Origin: CBDATY01 sp965200445
GTDB taxonomy: Bacteria; Bacillota_I; Bacilli_A; Mycoplasmatales; Mycoplasmataceae
Direction of reading: 5' to 3'
Assembly (NCBI GenBank): GCA_965200445.1
Contig: CBDATY010000004.1
Location: 1-17,385, forward strand
Length of the DNA: 17,385 nucleotides
The position numbers were made by a program, and so were the translations under genes. Shown here in pieces: positions 10,381 through 17,385 of this stretch (position 1 is its first letter; every line of letters starts with the position of its first letter). A model generated the notes under the pieces. That model was not told where the DNA came from and ran no database searches. It saw only the letters and a program-made list of their open reading frames with translations.

Positions 10381-12050
10381 CTGATAACAAGCGAGATTAG
10401 ACAACATATAATAACTGACAAGCAATGATCACAACAAACTAGAAACTTGTTTCTACTTGCTATTTTGTATCACGTACTGAGTAACAACATTTCAACCAGC
10501 TATTGTTTCTTACTCTATTACGAGTGATTTTGCAACACTTATCCCACTAGTGACATCATGTAATGAGATCAAGAATATATGCAAGATGGCAGACAGCTAG
10601 CATGTTTGAGTCCAAATATCTCAAAAATCAAGCCACATATGAAACAGTAACAAAAGGCTTTTCCTAGTTGTTTTAAAAGCTGAGCAACACACAAAGAATT
10701 TGTTGTTGCCATTACCCCTTTGACTCATTTCTCACCCAATCTAAATAATTATCCCCAAGCACATCCTACTATATACCTACAGTACATCTATATCCAAAAC
10801 AAAATAAGCATAATACCTGCAGTCATCAATCATCCCCAAGACAAACCACGTCTTTGAACGCAACACCTTACATGTGATTTGCATCTAAAATATCACATTT
10901 AAAAAAACCCCACATTACTGCAAGTCTAATCAAATCAGAATTGTTTCAAATTACTTCCATACAATATCTCCAAATATTATTTTACTTAATTCATCCTGCA
11001 GACCTTAAAACCTGATTGCAATGCTCTTATTACTCATGATTCATATTAAGTATTTGCAATAAATGTTCATGATCTTTGTTGTTAGTGTTTCAAGCGGGTA
11101 TTTCTAGCTGACAAAAAAGACATTGCTAAACCTAAAAATAGCTAATAATTGAATATACGGCACTGCTCTACTGTAGAAAAAAGAGGCAGACACCTCAAGG
11201 ATTGGAAATTAACAATGATATAAAAAGAAATTTAATATTTCAAAGTTTCACTTTGTACAGACACTGTTGGAGGAGTCCTAATGTTGTGATATTTCATTCT
11301 AAAACTTGTTATCTCTTTAGTGAATGTGTGCACCCCTGTTGCTATTTTAAATGATTATTCAATAACGATATATGCTATTTTGTCATTATTTTTAATTTGG
11401 CCAATTTGCTCATAATTTCAACCATCATTTGTTTCGTTTGTCACCTTTAGGCAAACATAAATTAACAAGCTTTTGTCGTAAAAAGGGTTCCTACCCTAAC
11501 CCCTGGTATTTTTTTAAATTAGCAGCATAATTTCGGGTATATAGGATACCATGACTCCCCCCCTGGAAGCAATGGCCTATCGATATTTCTATCAAACATT
11601 TACAAATTCACAGCCATTTTATCCACTACAAGAAACATTTTTGTACACCTAACAATATCTACATCTTTCCCAAGTCCAGCACATATTTAAAAGGCAGTAT
11701 GAAGCATAAAATGAACTCAAAGCACACGTGCTCTATATTCACATCCTCTGCCATATTATGGCCCACATCAAAATCCTTTTTAAATCTGTCATGTATTTCA
11801 ACCATCCCTCGCGGATCCTTCTTCAATCTCTCGGATTCTCATTCAAAATATGCCCAACTATCTATTTTCAACACTATTATATTTCAACCAAATGTATACA
11901 TACCAATAAAACTTCTCCATTCTCAGTAAATCAATCATGACCTCGATTCATGTTGAACAACCCATTTAACTCTGAATGTACAACGAAATAAACGTAAATA
12001 TGAAATAAATATAACAAATCTGCAATACCAAAACAAAATGATCTCCTCTG
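10381..12050. other. AT-rich unique region, probably intron or intergenic
   Basis: About 1.7 kb without a convincing gene. If the exon at 12056-12123 is real, this is the start of its first intron. No conserved protein motif was recognised on either strand. The only notable open stretch is a minus-strand frame at 11659-11838. Confidence 0.5.
11659..11838 (-). other. Open frame of unknown status (possible exon)
   Basis: A minus-strand stretch of 59 codons ends in TAG at 11659-11661. It contains a hydrophilic part (KKDPRGMVEIHDRFKKDFDV) followed by a hydrophobic end (CFEFILCFILPF). It lacks a recognisable polypyrimidine tract and acceptor, and other frames across 11690-11930 are also open, so low stop density may be chance. 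It could be a downstream exon of the gene starting at 12123. I do not recognise the protein. Confidence 0.15.
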
Positions 12051-12055
12051 CTTAC

Positions 12056-12123
12056 CTTTTTCCAGCGAGAATCGCTGAAAAATCACTCGAGATGCTTTCT
12101 AAAACGGTTTTCTTGTCCGCCAT
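12056..12123 (-). CDS. First coding exon of an unidentified spliced gene
   Basis: On the minus strand an ATG at 12123 in strong initiation context (GAGATGGCGG: purine at -3, G at +4) opens a 22-codon frame beginning MADKKTVLESISS and ending AILAGK. It runs into a consensus splice donor, AAAAAG/GTAAGC, at 12056/12055. The intron begins in phase 2. Base composition is distinctly less AT-rich than the surroundings, and the upstream ~120 bp is CpG-containing, as expected for an animal promoter and 5' UTR. Later exons must lie at lower coordinates, possibly beyond the repeat arrays; none is certain in this window. The peptide is too short for me to assign a family. It is predicted soluble with no signal peptide. 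The alternative is chance, but start context, donor and composition agree. Confidence 0.6.
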
Positions 12124-12239
12124 CTCTGAGTACAGGAAGAACAACGAACAATTCCGAACTTCGTCTTCCTTCGTACATCTTCGTCACGCCACGCCACACC
12201 ACGTGCAAAATTAGCATATTTCACGAAGTGACCAAACAA
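12124..12239 (-). promoter_or_regulatory. Putative 5' UTR / promoter with E-box
   Basis: Upstream of the ATG at 12123 lies a comparatively CG-rich stretch, including ACGAAG repeats (GACGAAG, TACGAAGG) and a palindromic E-box CACGTG at 12200-12205, about 80 bp before the start codon. No TATA box is evident. Its upstream side is bounded by a reverse-transcriptase remnant at ~12240, so any core promoter must be compact or include transposon-derived DNA. Confidence 0.35.
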
Positions 12240-12408
12240 ATTCCTACCGCGACCCGCCACAGGTCAGAATTACAGAAAATCTGAAGCCGAGTCATTTCAC
12301 GACGGGAACCGAGGCACTGCCTATTTCAATGGCAACACATCCGAACCCTTCGGCGTCAACATTGGGGTTGAACAAGGTTGTCTATTGGCTATCTCTGCAC
12401 TTTACTAG
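12240..12408 (+). pseudogene. Reverse transcriptase remnant (non-LTR element)
   Basis: A plus-strand frame ending at TAG 12406-12408 reads ...AESFHDGNRG.., then FNGNTSEPFGVNIGVEQGC and LLAISALY. This matches the conserved non-LTR reverse-transcriptase block whose usual form is SFHDGM.G..., NG..SEPF.V..GVKQGCVLAPTLF, just before the catalytic FADD box. Only this ~50-residue block survives; the catalytic region and the rest of the element are missing. The GVKQGC type differs from the VPQGS type of the element at 12585-14118, so these are two separate insertions. It lies directly upstream of the minus-strand first exon at 12056-12123. Confidence 0.72.
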
Positions 12409-12584
12409 TTTAATACATGAATTATGTAAAGTACCAGTTGAGCTGGTGATGCTTTGACAGTGTATTAAACAGTCCCTATTTCTATATCGACTACTTACTA
12501 GTTTCCATACTTTTACATGATGAATTTAGACCTTATGATCCTTTTCCATGAACGCAGTTAATTTATTAAATCTTAATTGGATAA
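12409..12584. other. Unique AT-rich spacer between two retroelement remnants
   Basis: No gene, repeat or recognisable element seen. Confidence 0.4.
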
Positions 12585-13798
12585 AATGCAATAGAAGGTA
12601 TTCAGTAATCACGGGTTCAAAAGTTAACCTACATAAGATACGTCATGAGAGTAATGATACCATGCTGAGTTAACCTGTTTAACATACTCTCTCGACACCC
12701 AGGGCACAGTATTTTTATTTAGAAAATACAGGTGCTTTCCCTTTCTCAGATTTTTATCTGCATCATCATGTTCCACAGGGATCAATACTCGGCCCTGCGC
12801 TGTTTCTTCTTTACGTGAATGATCTACTCGAAGCACCAACGTCCAGTCGAGCTGTAATGTTTGCCGATGACACCAAGTTATTCTCCACAATCAAATCACA
12901 TTATGATGTTACAGCTCTACAAAATGACCTTGGAACCCTAGAGCATTGGTCAACAGTATCTGGGCTATCATTTAACCAAAGCAAGTGCAAACATCAAACG
13001 CTAACACGGAAAAAAGTACCAGTTACTTCCTCGTACAAATTAGACGGCTCTGTTGTATCGATTTCGAACAATGAGAAAGACCTTGGCGTGTGGGTGTCAT
13101 CGGATTTAACATGGAAAAAACAAGTGAACGAGCAGACAGCGAAAGCTAACAAGATTCTAGGATATATTAGAAGAAACACTTTGTCCATCAAGAATACTGC
13201 AGCTAGACGAGCGCTATATCTTGCCCTGGTTAGGTCGCATTTTGGCTACGCAACGCAGATTTGGTCACCACAGTCAGTGGAACTTATAAGTAAACTTGAA
13301 AGAACACAAAGACGTGCCTCTAAATACATCTTAAATTTACCATTTAGCACAACCGTTGACTATAAAACGAGGTTACAGTCTTTAAATCTTCTTCCAGTAA
13401 CCTACTGGCACGAATACTTGGATCTCATGTTGTTTTACAAAATTACACATGGTTTAGTAACAATTAATCCTGATGTTCTGCCAACTATCCCCCTGAATCG
13501 TAGAATTACCCGTTCAACTTCATCAAAAACACCAAAATATGCCATCCCTAAATGTAGAACTACTGCCTACCAGAAATCCTTCCTCGTAAGAGTGTGCCGA
13601 CTTTGGAATGAAATTGCAGATGAACTGAACATCACTACGGATACTACATTGACTGTATTCAAATCTCATTTGCTTAAGTATTACTTCTCATCGCTGAACA
13701 TTAATTATGATCCTGAAAACTCTCGAACATTTAAGAGTATATGTCTAAAATGTAATTGTGTTCGTAGCCTGTTACGCCCAATATCGTGTTGTTGTTAA
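12585..13798 (+). pseudogene. 5'-truncated CR1/L2-like non-LTR retrotransposon, reverse transcriptase
   Basis: This is the C-terminal half of a non-LTR retrotransposon ORF2 (reverse transcriptase). Homology is first visible near 12590 as a broken K.F.(D.V)NH motif and continues in more than one frame (LHKIRH near 12631, then TYSLDTQGT near 12683), with stops and shifts. From 12770 one frame is intact: VPQGSILGPALFLLYVNDLL (12770-12829), the catalytic box VMFADDTKLF (~12857-12886), GLSFNQSKCK, DLGVWVSSDLTWKK, ALVRSHFGYATQIWSP, ERTQRRASKYI, and YWHEYLDLMLFYKITHG, ending at a stop at 13796-13798. The catalytic Asp pair is present. The endonuclease domain and N-terminal half are missing, and a small deletion near 12765 has removed the residues normally before VPQGS, so it cannot be active by itself. 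The family (CR1/L2 side of non-LTR elements) is assigned from the fingers-to-thumb motifs; clade is uncertain. Confidence 0.92.
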
Positions 13799-14118
13799 AT
13801 TTTAAATAACATCTTACCTGTAATATAATTATGTGTATGTGTAAAGTGTATGTGTGTATTCGTATATGTAATGTGTGATTGTAGAAACGTATGTGTATAC
13901 TGCTATACATATATATGAAAGTATTGATATATTTGTAATCATAATACTAGTTGAATATTTTTGTGTCGGGCCCGCAGTAATTGGCTATTCGCTGTTGCGG
14001 AAACCCAGCCGTCGTTATGTACTGTATTTCATTATGTAAGTCCTGTTCTTGTCTTTTTATGTAATGTAATGTGTTATCGGCAAAGTTTATAAATAAAATA
14101 AAAAAATAAATAAATAAT
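13799..14118 (+). mobile_element. 3' UTR and A-rich tail of the CR1/L2-like element
   Basis: Downstream of the reverse-transcriptase stop comes a TG-rich stretch (TGTATGTGT tracts, 13830-13905), then a conserved-looking block TCGGGCCCGCAG...TTGCGGAAACCCAGCCG (13966-14010), then GTTATCGGCAAAGTTTATAA and an A-rich tail of AAATAAAATAAAAAAATAAA type at 14091-14117. Short A-rich simple-repeat tails are usual where CR1/L2 elements end. The insertion is in the opposite orientation to both neighbouring genes. I could not identify a target-site duplication. Confidence 0.8.
13972..14000 (+). other. 3' UTR stem-loop of the retroelement
   Basis: CCGCA (13972-13976) pairs with TGCGG (13996-14000) around a 19-nt loop; the next bases inward also allow G-T pairing. 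It sits ~90 nt before the A-rich tail. In related elements such hairpins are template recognition sites for the element's own reverse transcriptase; that role here is inference. Confidence 0.45.
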
Positions 14119-14378
14119 TTCACGGAACAACTGAACCACAATCATTACCGTACGCAAGGTAAAGGCAAAAGCAATGCTTTATCAGATAAAAAAATGCTAA
14201 GCATTAATTCTCGCCTCTTTGTATCTGATAAAGCACTCCAGCACGTGTTTCAAGTTGTACATAACATATAGTTCTTGAAGCTCCACCAAAACTCAATTTA
14301 TTCTTCGTGATTGCACTACACTGGGAATAGTCTAAGCACCGGTAGAAACATAAGTGTGAGACATTGTTATAAAAATAG
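14119..14378. other. Intergenic region between retroelement tail and the DPYS/CRMP 3' end
   Basis: No coding signal. It contains a nested inverted repeat at 14175-14235. Confidence 0.5.
14175..14235. repeat. 14-bp perfect inverted repeat, nested palindrome
   Basis: TGCTTTATCAGATA (14175-14188) and TATCTGATAAAGCA (14222-14235) are exact reverse complements separated by 33 nt. Each arm is itself near-palindromic (TTTATC-AG-ATAAA), and the spacer holds ATGCTAAGCAT (14194-14204). It could be a tiny MITE remnant, a cruciform, or paired GATA-type sites. Confidence 0.7.
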
Positions 14379-14384
14379 TTTATT
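14379..14384 (-). terminator. Poly(A) signal AATAAA for the DPYS/CRMP gene
   Basis: TTTATT on the plus strand is AATAAA on the minus strand, ~95 nt downstream of the DPYS/CRMP stop codon at 14479-14481. It is a canonical cleavage/polyadenylation signal in the right place and orientation, giving a short 3' UTR. The AT-rich DNA between stop and signal offers weaker alternatives. Confidence 0.6.
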
Positions 14385-14478
14385 GAATGCTACTATAGCT
14401 CAATTCACAACATGACACTACGTGTCAGACGTCCAAGTACATTCAAGCACAAAGTATTAAATAAATACAAATTATTTT

Positions 14479-14567
14479 TCAACCAAGGGAGAAAGACGAT
14501 CCTCCACCTGGAGGTTTATGAACACGAGAAGATGGTCGGAACGGTTGGTCGTCGTCCACTTGTCCTC
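14479..14567 (-). CDS. CRMP: DPYS/CRMP terminal exon with stop
   Basis: Acceptor TTGTGTAG/GAGGAC at 14568/14567. The first two bases (GA) complete the Gly codon begun by the G of the previous exon. Encodes GQVDDDQPF.RPSSRVHKPPGGGSSFSLG and the TGA stop at 14479-14481. The final PPGGxSSFSLG matches the conserved CRMP C-terminal end (PPGG...SLG). Similar PPGG.S motifs also occur in Jupiter/JPT microtubule-associated proteins, which I considered first, but the upstream exons settle the family as DPYS/CRMP. Confidence 0.92.
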
Positions 14568-17141
14568 CTACACAATGCAACCACACTGGGATTTTGAGCA
14601 GTGATCTGCAGCCTCGCTTTAAAATAGCTCACCGCCTCCCATGACAAATTTTCCACCTTTCTTGAATATATATACCCCACCCTTGGAAAAATACCCATAT
14701 GAAATATGGAACCCCTAACCGATTACTTAACAATTATCACATGCGAGACATAAAACAGAACAGCGCATAGCAAAATTGCAAAAAGATTTTGGAGATGAAA
14801 GCAGCTATGCACAACAAATCGGTCAATGATAGTGATTCTGGTGAATTTGCTTGTTGAATTGACTGTTGACATTGATTTATACTTTCAATAGGTTTGTAGT
14901 ACAAAGTCATCCTTTCGAAATGTAGTTGTACCTAAGATGTATTTATTACTCCACATACCTGCTAAAGAAAACCCTGATGAATGCAGATTCCTGTGCCCAG
15001 CTCGTGAAACTTTCTCTTCTCTGTCTTTCTTGGAATACTGTGCGGGAGACAGCGGTGTCGCTGGGACATTATCCTGAGGGATTTGTATTACAGGACCACT
15101 GTACGGTTCACGTTCAACTTTCTTTGGCACGCAAACCTTAGAAGGGAAGATATTACAATCATTTCACATTTGCGCCAATAAGAGATGATCCTTACTGGAC
15201 CTCTAGGAAGAACAGTTTAGAACTGATAGAGCTATCCAGTATAAATAAAGTTCGTTTAGTTTAGGTTTCCTCCTGTAGTAACACTGGATCAATAAGAGAT
15301 GATCCTTACTGGACCTCTAGGAAGAACAGTTTAGAACTGATAGAGTTATCTAGTATAAATAAAGTTAGTTTAGTTTACGTTTCCTCCTGTAGTAACACTG
15401 CATCAATAAGAGATGATCCTTACTGGACCTCTAGGAAGAACAGTTTAGAACTGATAGAGCTATCCAGTAAAAATAAAGTTAGTTTAGTTTAGGTTTTCTC
15501 CTGTAGTAACACTGGATCAATAAGAGATGATCCTTACTGGACCTCTAGGAAGAACAGTTTAGAACTGATAGAGTTATCCAGTATAAATAAAGTTAGTTTA
15601 GTTTAGGTTTCCTCCTGTAGTAACACTGGATCAATAAGAGATGATCCTTACTGGACCTCTAGGAAGAACAGTTTAGAACTGATAGAGTTATCTAGTATAA
15701 ATAAAGTTAGTTTAGTTTACGTTTCCTCCTGTAGTAACACTGCATCAATAAGAGATGATCCTTACTGGACCTCTAGGAAGAACAGTTTAGAACTGATAGA
15801 GCTATCCAGTAAAAATAAAGTTAGTTTAGTTTAGGTTTCCTCCTGTAGTGACACTGGATCAATAAGAGATGATCCCTACTGGACCTCTAAGAAGAACAGT
15901 TTAGAACTGATAGACCTATCCAGTATAAATAAACTTAGTTTAGTTTAGGTTTCCTCCTGTAGTAACACTGGATCAATAAGAGATGATTCTTACTGGACCT
16001 CTAAGAAGAACAGTTCAGAACTGATAGACCTATCCAGTATAAATAAACTTAGTTTAGTTTAGCTTTCCTCCTGTAGTAACACTGGATCAATAAGAGATGA
16101 TCCTTACTGGACCTCTAGGAAGAACAGTTTAGAACTGATAGAGCTATCCAGTATAAATAAACTTAGTTTAGCTTAGGTTAGTAATGTTATACCTTGTCAC
16201 GTTGTTCACATGTCTTGTACACATAATTTGAAAATGTTGGATTTGGAACAAATTTCCCAGCACCTCTAACAACACTAAACTGTCAAAGACAAAATATTTT
16301 AACATCAACAATAAAGATCTAGATGAAGATTTAAGGACTGGGCAGGCTTCGTGTGCCTAGGGCTAAAAGGTATGGAGGGTTTAACCCATATGAACATATG
16401 CTTGGGGATACTTAGGTGGTACATATAAAAACACCATATATTAAAATGAATTTGAGAAAAAATTGTATGTTATGGACTGAAACCAAAATACACAAGTATT
16501 TTGCAATTGCCAATGCTGTACACAATTTCTTTCTAACCCTTGCGGAATTAAATAAATGCAATTTAAAACCATCAATAATGCAATAGGCATGGTTCATAAC
16601 AAAGCAGGTCAAAGTCAGCAAAGCTTTTTCCTTGTAATAGCAAATTTGAACATGTGTAATGTTCTCAAGGAAGATAGTTCCCAATGACAGGACAAGACAA
16701 CTGTTCGACCGTCCACTATGGGGGGGGGGGGACTGTGTAGTATGGGCCTTATGTCTTAGGACCTCCACACACTTTAATTTGTCAACTACTTATTTTAGGT
16801 AATACACTCACTGGTGAGTAAAGTGATTGTTGGTATCATTCAAATTTGTCGACGACATTTCGTCATCAATTAAAAGACGAGTTTCCTTTATCCAAAAGCA
16901 AACTTGGTTGTCGTCGACAACAAGTTATCAATAATATTTTGTCGGCCACAACCACAAAGTTGTTTCATTAGTCTGTGGGGGCCCTTGGAGGCTAAATAAA
17001 TGTCTTGTGAGCACTCTTACTTATGTGAATTCCTGGGTAAAACATTACCTCTCCATCTTCATACACAACTACACCACGAGACACAGTAGCTTGGCAAACA
17101 CCATGACACTCCAGACCTTCAAATATGTTGAAGTCGACTTG
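14479..17141 (-). CDS. CRMP: Dihydropyrimidinase / CRMP (DPYSL) family protein, last four exons (partial)
   Basis: Four minus-strand coding exons join into a continuous 148-residue C-terminus: 17049-17141, 16193-16279, 14959-15136 and 14479-14567. All flanking splice sites are AG/GT and phases match (0, 0, 1). The joined protein contains FNIFEGLECHG and VVVYEDGE, then GKFVPNPTFSNYVYK, EQRDK, VEREPYSGPV, and finally the tail NLHSSGFSLAGGQVDDD...RVHKPPGGGSSFSLG and stop. The first part corresponds to the end of the dihydropyrimidinase amidohydrolase fold (human DPYS has VERAPYKGEV, CRMPs have GLYDGPV). The tail corresponds to the CRMP C-terminus (RNLHQSGFSLSGAQIDDN.., PPGG...SLG), from memory. 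The family either opens dihydrouracil/dihydrothymine in pyrimidine breakdown or, as CRMP, binds tubulin and guides neurite growth; both act as cytosolic tetramers. The metal-ligand residues lie upstream of this window, so enzyme activity cannot be judged. Confidence 0.94.
14568..14958 (-). other. Last intron of the DPYS/CRMP gene
   Basis: About 390 bp, GT...AG on the minus strand, phase 1. No repeat or other gene seen in it. Open frames crossing its edge at 14516-14698 are shadows of the exon. Confidence 0.8.
14959..15136 (-). CDS. CRMP: DPYS/CRMP exon (second from last), CRMP regulatory tail
   Basis: 59 codons plus one base. Acceptor CTTCTAAG/GTTTGC at 15137/15136 in phase 0, donor TTAGCAG/GTATGT at 14959/14958 in phase 1. 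Begins VCVPKKVEREPYSGPV (dihydropyrimidinase-type end of the fold), then a Pro/Ser/Thr-rich linker containing ATPLSPAQYS with two proline-directed kinase consensus sites (TP, SP), a charged KKDREEK run, and NLHSSGFSLA, the CRMP tail signature. In vertebrate CRMPs the matching linker holds the Cdk5/GSK3 sites; the four-residue GSK3 spacing is not evident here. Confidence 0.93.
15137..16192 (-). other. Intron of the DPYS/CRMP gene filled by tandem repeat
   Basis: GT...AG intron of 1056 bp, phase 0, almost entirely occupied by the 114-bp tandem array at 15177-16180. The array comes within ~40 bp of the acceptor side and ~12 bp of the donor of the upstream exon. The 114-bp expansion therefore makes up nearly the whole intron. 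Confidence 0.85.
15177..16180. repeat. 114-bp tandem array, ~8.8 copies, within an intron
   Basis: Unit starts (AATAAGAGATGATCC) lie at 15177, 15291, 15405, 15519, 15633, 15747, 15861, 15975 and 16089, exactly 114 bp apart every time. Differences are few and show a trimer pattern: copies 2 and 5 are identical by eye (with TTATCTAG and TTTACG), copies 3 and 6 share AGTAAAAATAAAG, and copy 4 resembles copies 1 and 7, so a 342-bp trimer was duplicated. Copies 7 and 8 share AGACCTATCC. Each unit contains short stems: GGATCA...TGATCC (8-nt spacer), CAGTT-TAG-AACTG, GATAG-AG-CTATC, and TACTGGA...TCCAGTA ~40 nt apart. Confidence 0.97.
16193..16279 (-). CDS. CRMP: DPYS/CRMP exon (third from last)
   Basis: Exactly 29 codons, phase 0 on both sides. 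Acceptor is CTTTGACAG/TTTAGTG, donor GACAAG/GTATAA. Encodes FSVVRGAGKFVPNPTFSNYV and ends YKTCEQRDK. The family pattern is F.V..G.GKFIPRKPF..YVYKR..QRD; here IPRKPF has become VPNPTF, losing the usual basic residues, and KRIKQRD has become KTCEQRD. The exon is too short to stand out as an open frame and is supported by splice sites, phase and order. Confidence 0.9.
16280..17048 (-). other. Intron of the DPYS/CRMP gene
   Basis: GT...AG, 769 bp, phase 0. It holds a run of 12 G on the plus strand (16720-16731; C-tract on the transcribed strand) and an inverted repeat at 16846-16920. A minus-strand open frame at 16412-16768 has no recognisable motif and lies wholly in the intron. Confidence 0.85.
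16846..16920. repeat. 12-bp perfect inverted repeat with 51-nt spacer
   Basis: TTGTCGACGACA (16846-16857) and TGTCGTCGACAA (16909-16920) are exact reverse complements, each containing a GTCGAC palindrome. The spacer includes further short CGTC/GACG pairs (16860s and 16870s). It could be the terminal repeats of a very small MITE-like element or a structured intron segment; no target-site duplication was identified. Confidence 0.65.
17049..17141 (-). CDS. CRMP: DPYS/CRMP exon (fourth from last)
   Basis: Exactly 31 codons, phase 0 on both sides. Acceptor is TTTTATAG/CAAGTC at 17142/17141, donor GGAGAG/GTAATG at 17049/17048. Encodes QVDFNIFEGLECHG at its start and RGVVVYEDGE at its end, the conserved end of the amidohydrolase domain where the family has DFNIFEG(M)xCHG and a hydrophobic strand ending in a glycine turn. 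The exon before it is beyond or near the right window edge. Confidence 0.93.
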
Positions 17142-17385
17142 CTATAAAACACAATATCTTTCATCAATATATGTACTGCAAAGAATAGAGAATTTTTTCT
17201 TGCATTATGTGATTTAAAGAACTTTTAAAACTGTAATACAAATTACTTTGTACTTTTGCATTACTTTAAAAAACAACAGCATTATAGCCAGAACTCGTTA
17301 TGAGAATTGTGATATAGTTGGCAAAAAAATTCAACGAGGCATTGTAAAACAAAATTATAAAAGGACTTGTATTAGAGTTTTAAAA
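17142..17385 (-). other. Upstream intron of the DPYS/CRMP gene (partial)
   Basis: AT-rich sequence before the acceptor TTTTATAG at 17143-17150 on the minus strand. It runs off the right edge. No other exon or repeat seen. Confidence 0.6.

Noticed and set aside
11490..11510. Telomere-like CCCTAACCCC
   Set aside because: A single occurrence in unique sequence, with no tandem TTAGGG/CCCTAA array.
11699..11940. Two overlapping plus-strand open frames of 70-76 codons
   Set aside because: Serine-rich low-complexity composition, no recognisable motif or splice context, and other frames also open across the same stretch.
12624..12890. 88-codon minus-strand open frame
   Set aside because: It is antisense to the reverse-transcriptase pseudogene, whose protein motifs on the plus strand are clear.
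14479..14567. Jupiter/JPT (HN1) C-terminal exon, from RVHKPPGGGSSFSLG
   Set aside because: JPT proteins share the PPGG.S motif, but the three phase-compatible upstream exons (NIFEG.ECHG, GKFVP, GFSLAGG) belong to DPYS/CRMP.
15177..16180. Hammerhead ribozyme in the 114-bp unit
   Set aside because: The unit has CTGATAG but not the CUGAUGA core with a matching GAAA on either strand.
16412..16768. 118-codon minus-strand open frame
   Set aside because: Lies entirely between two well-supported DPYS/CRMP exons, crosses the G12 run, and has no family resemblance.

Overview
The window is nuclear DNA from an animal, most probably an invertebrate. It opens with the 3' end of a eukaryotic 18S rRNA gene. 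Its right end holds four spliced exons of the metazoan dihydropyrimidinase/collapsin-response-mediator (DPYS/CRMP) family. Between them lie non-LTR retrotransposon remains and long tandem-repeat blocks. I cannot name the phylum or species from sequence alone.

Layout. 1-221: 3' end of 18S rRNA, plus strand. 222-401: start of ITS1. From 402 the spacer runs directly into about 7.1 kb of satellite DNA (402-7519), with no 5.8S or 28S seen. The satellite is built from two related monomers, A and B, alternating as a dimer of about 89-95 bp. The dimers are organised into a higher-order repeat of about 3 kb, present nearly 2.1 times, followed by a tail of A/B hybrid monomers. 7517-7585 and 10318-10380 are small patches of one further repeat, flanking a block made of a large imperfect foldback (7654-7985), a 33-bp minisatellite with about 45 regular units (7986-10020) and a degenerate 43-bp repeat (10013-10317). 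None of the long open frames in these arrays looks like a gene.

10381-12050 is AT-rich and mostly featureless, probably intron or intergenic. At 12056-12123 on the minus strand is a convincing first coding exon of an unrecognised gene (strong start context, 22 codons, consensus splice donor), with an E-box upstream. Immediately outside it lies a short plus-strand reverse-transcriptase remnant (about 12240-12408). It is followed by a 5'-truncated CR1/L2-type non-LTR element (about 12585-14118) with a frameshift, an intact FADD catalytic box, a 3' stem-loop and an A-rich tail.

14379-17141, minus strand, holds the last four coding exons of a DPYS/CRMP gene. All splice sites are canonical and all phases match. 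The protein ends in a CRMP-type tail, and a poly(A) signal lies about 95 bp past the stop. One intron carries a 114-bp tandem array of about 8.8 copies (15177-16180), within which a 342-bp trimer has been duplicated. The 5' part of this gene, including the metal-binding residues that would tell enzyme from non-enzymatic CRMP, lies beyond the right edge.

The two minus-strand genes run in the same direction with retroelement debris between them. I see no operon-like organisation, CRISPR array or tRNA. The most unusual parts are the rDNA-to-satellite junction, the nested repeat block at 7.5-10.4 kb and the intronic 114-bp array.
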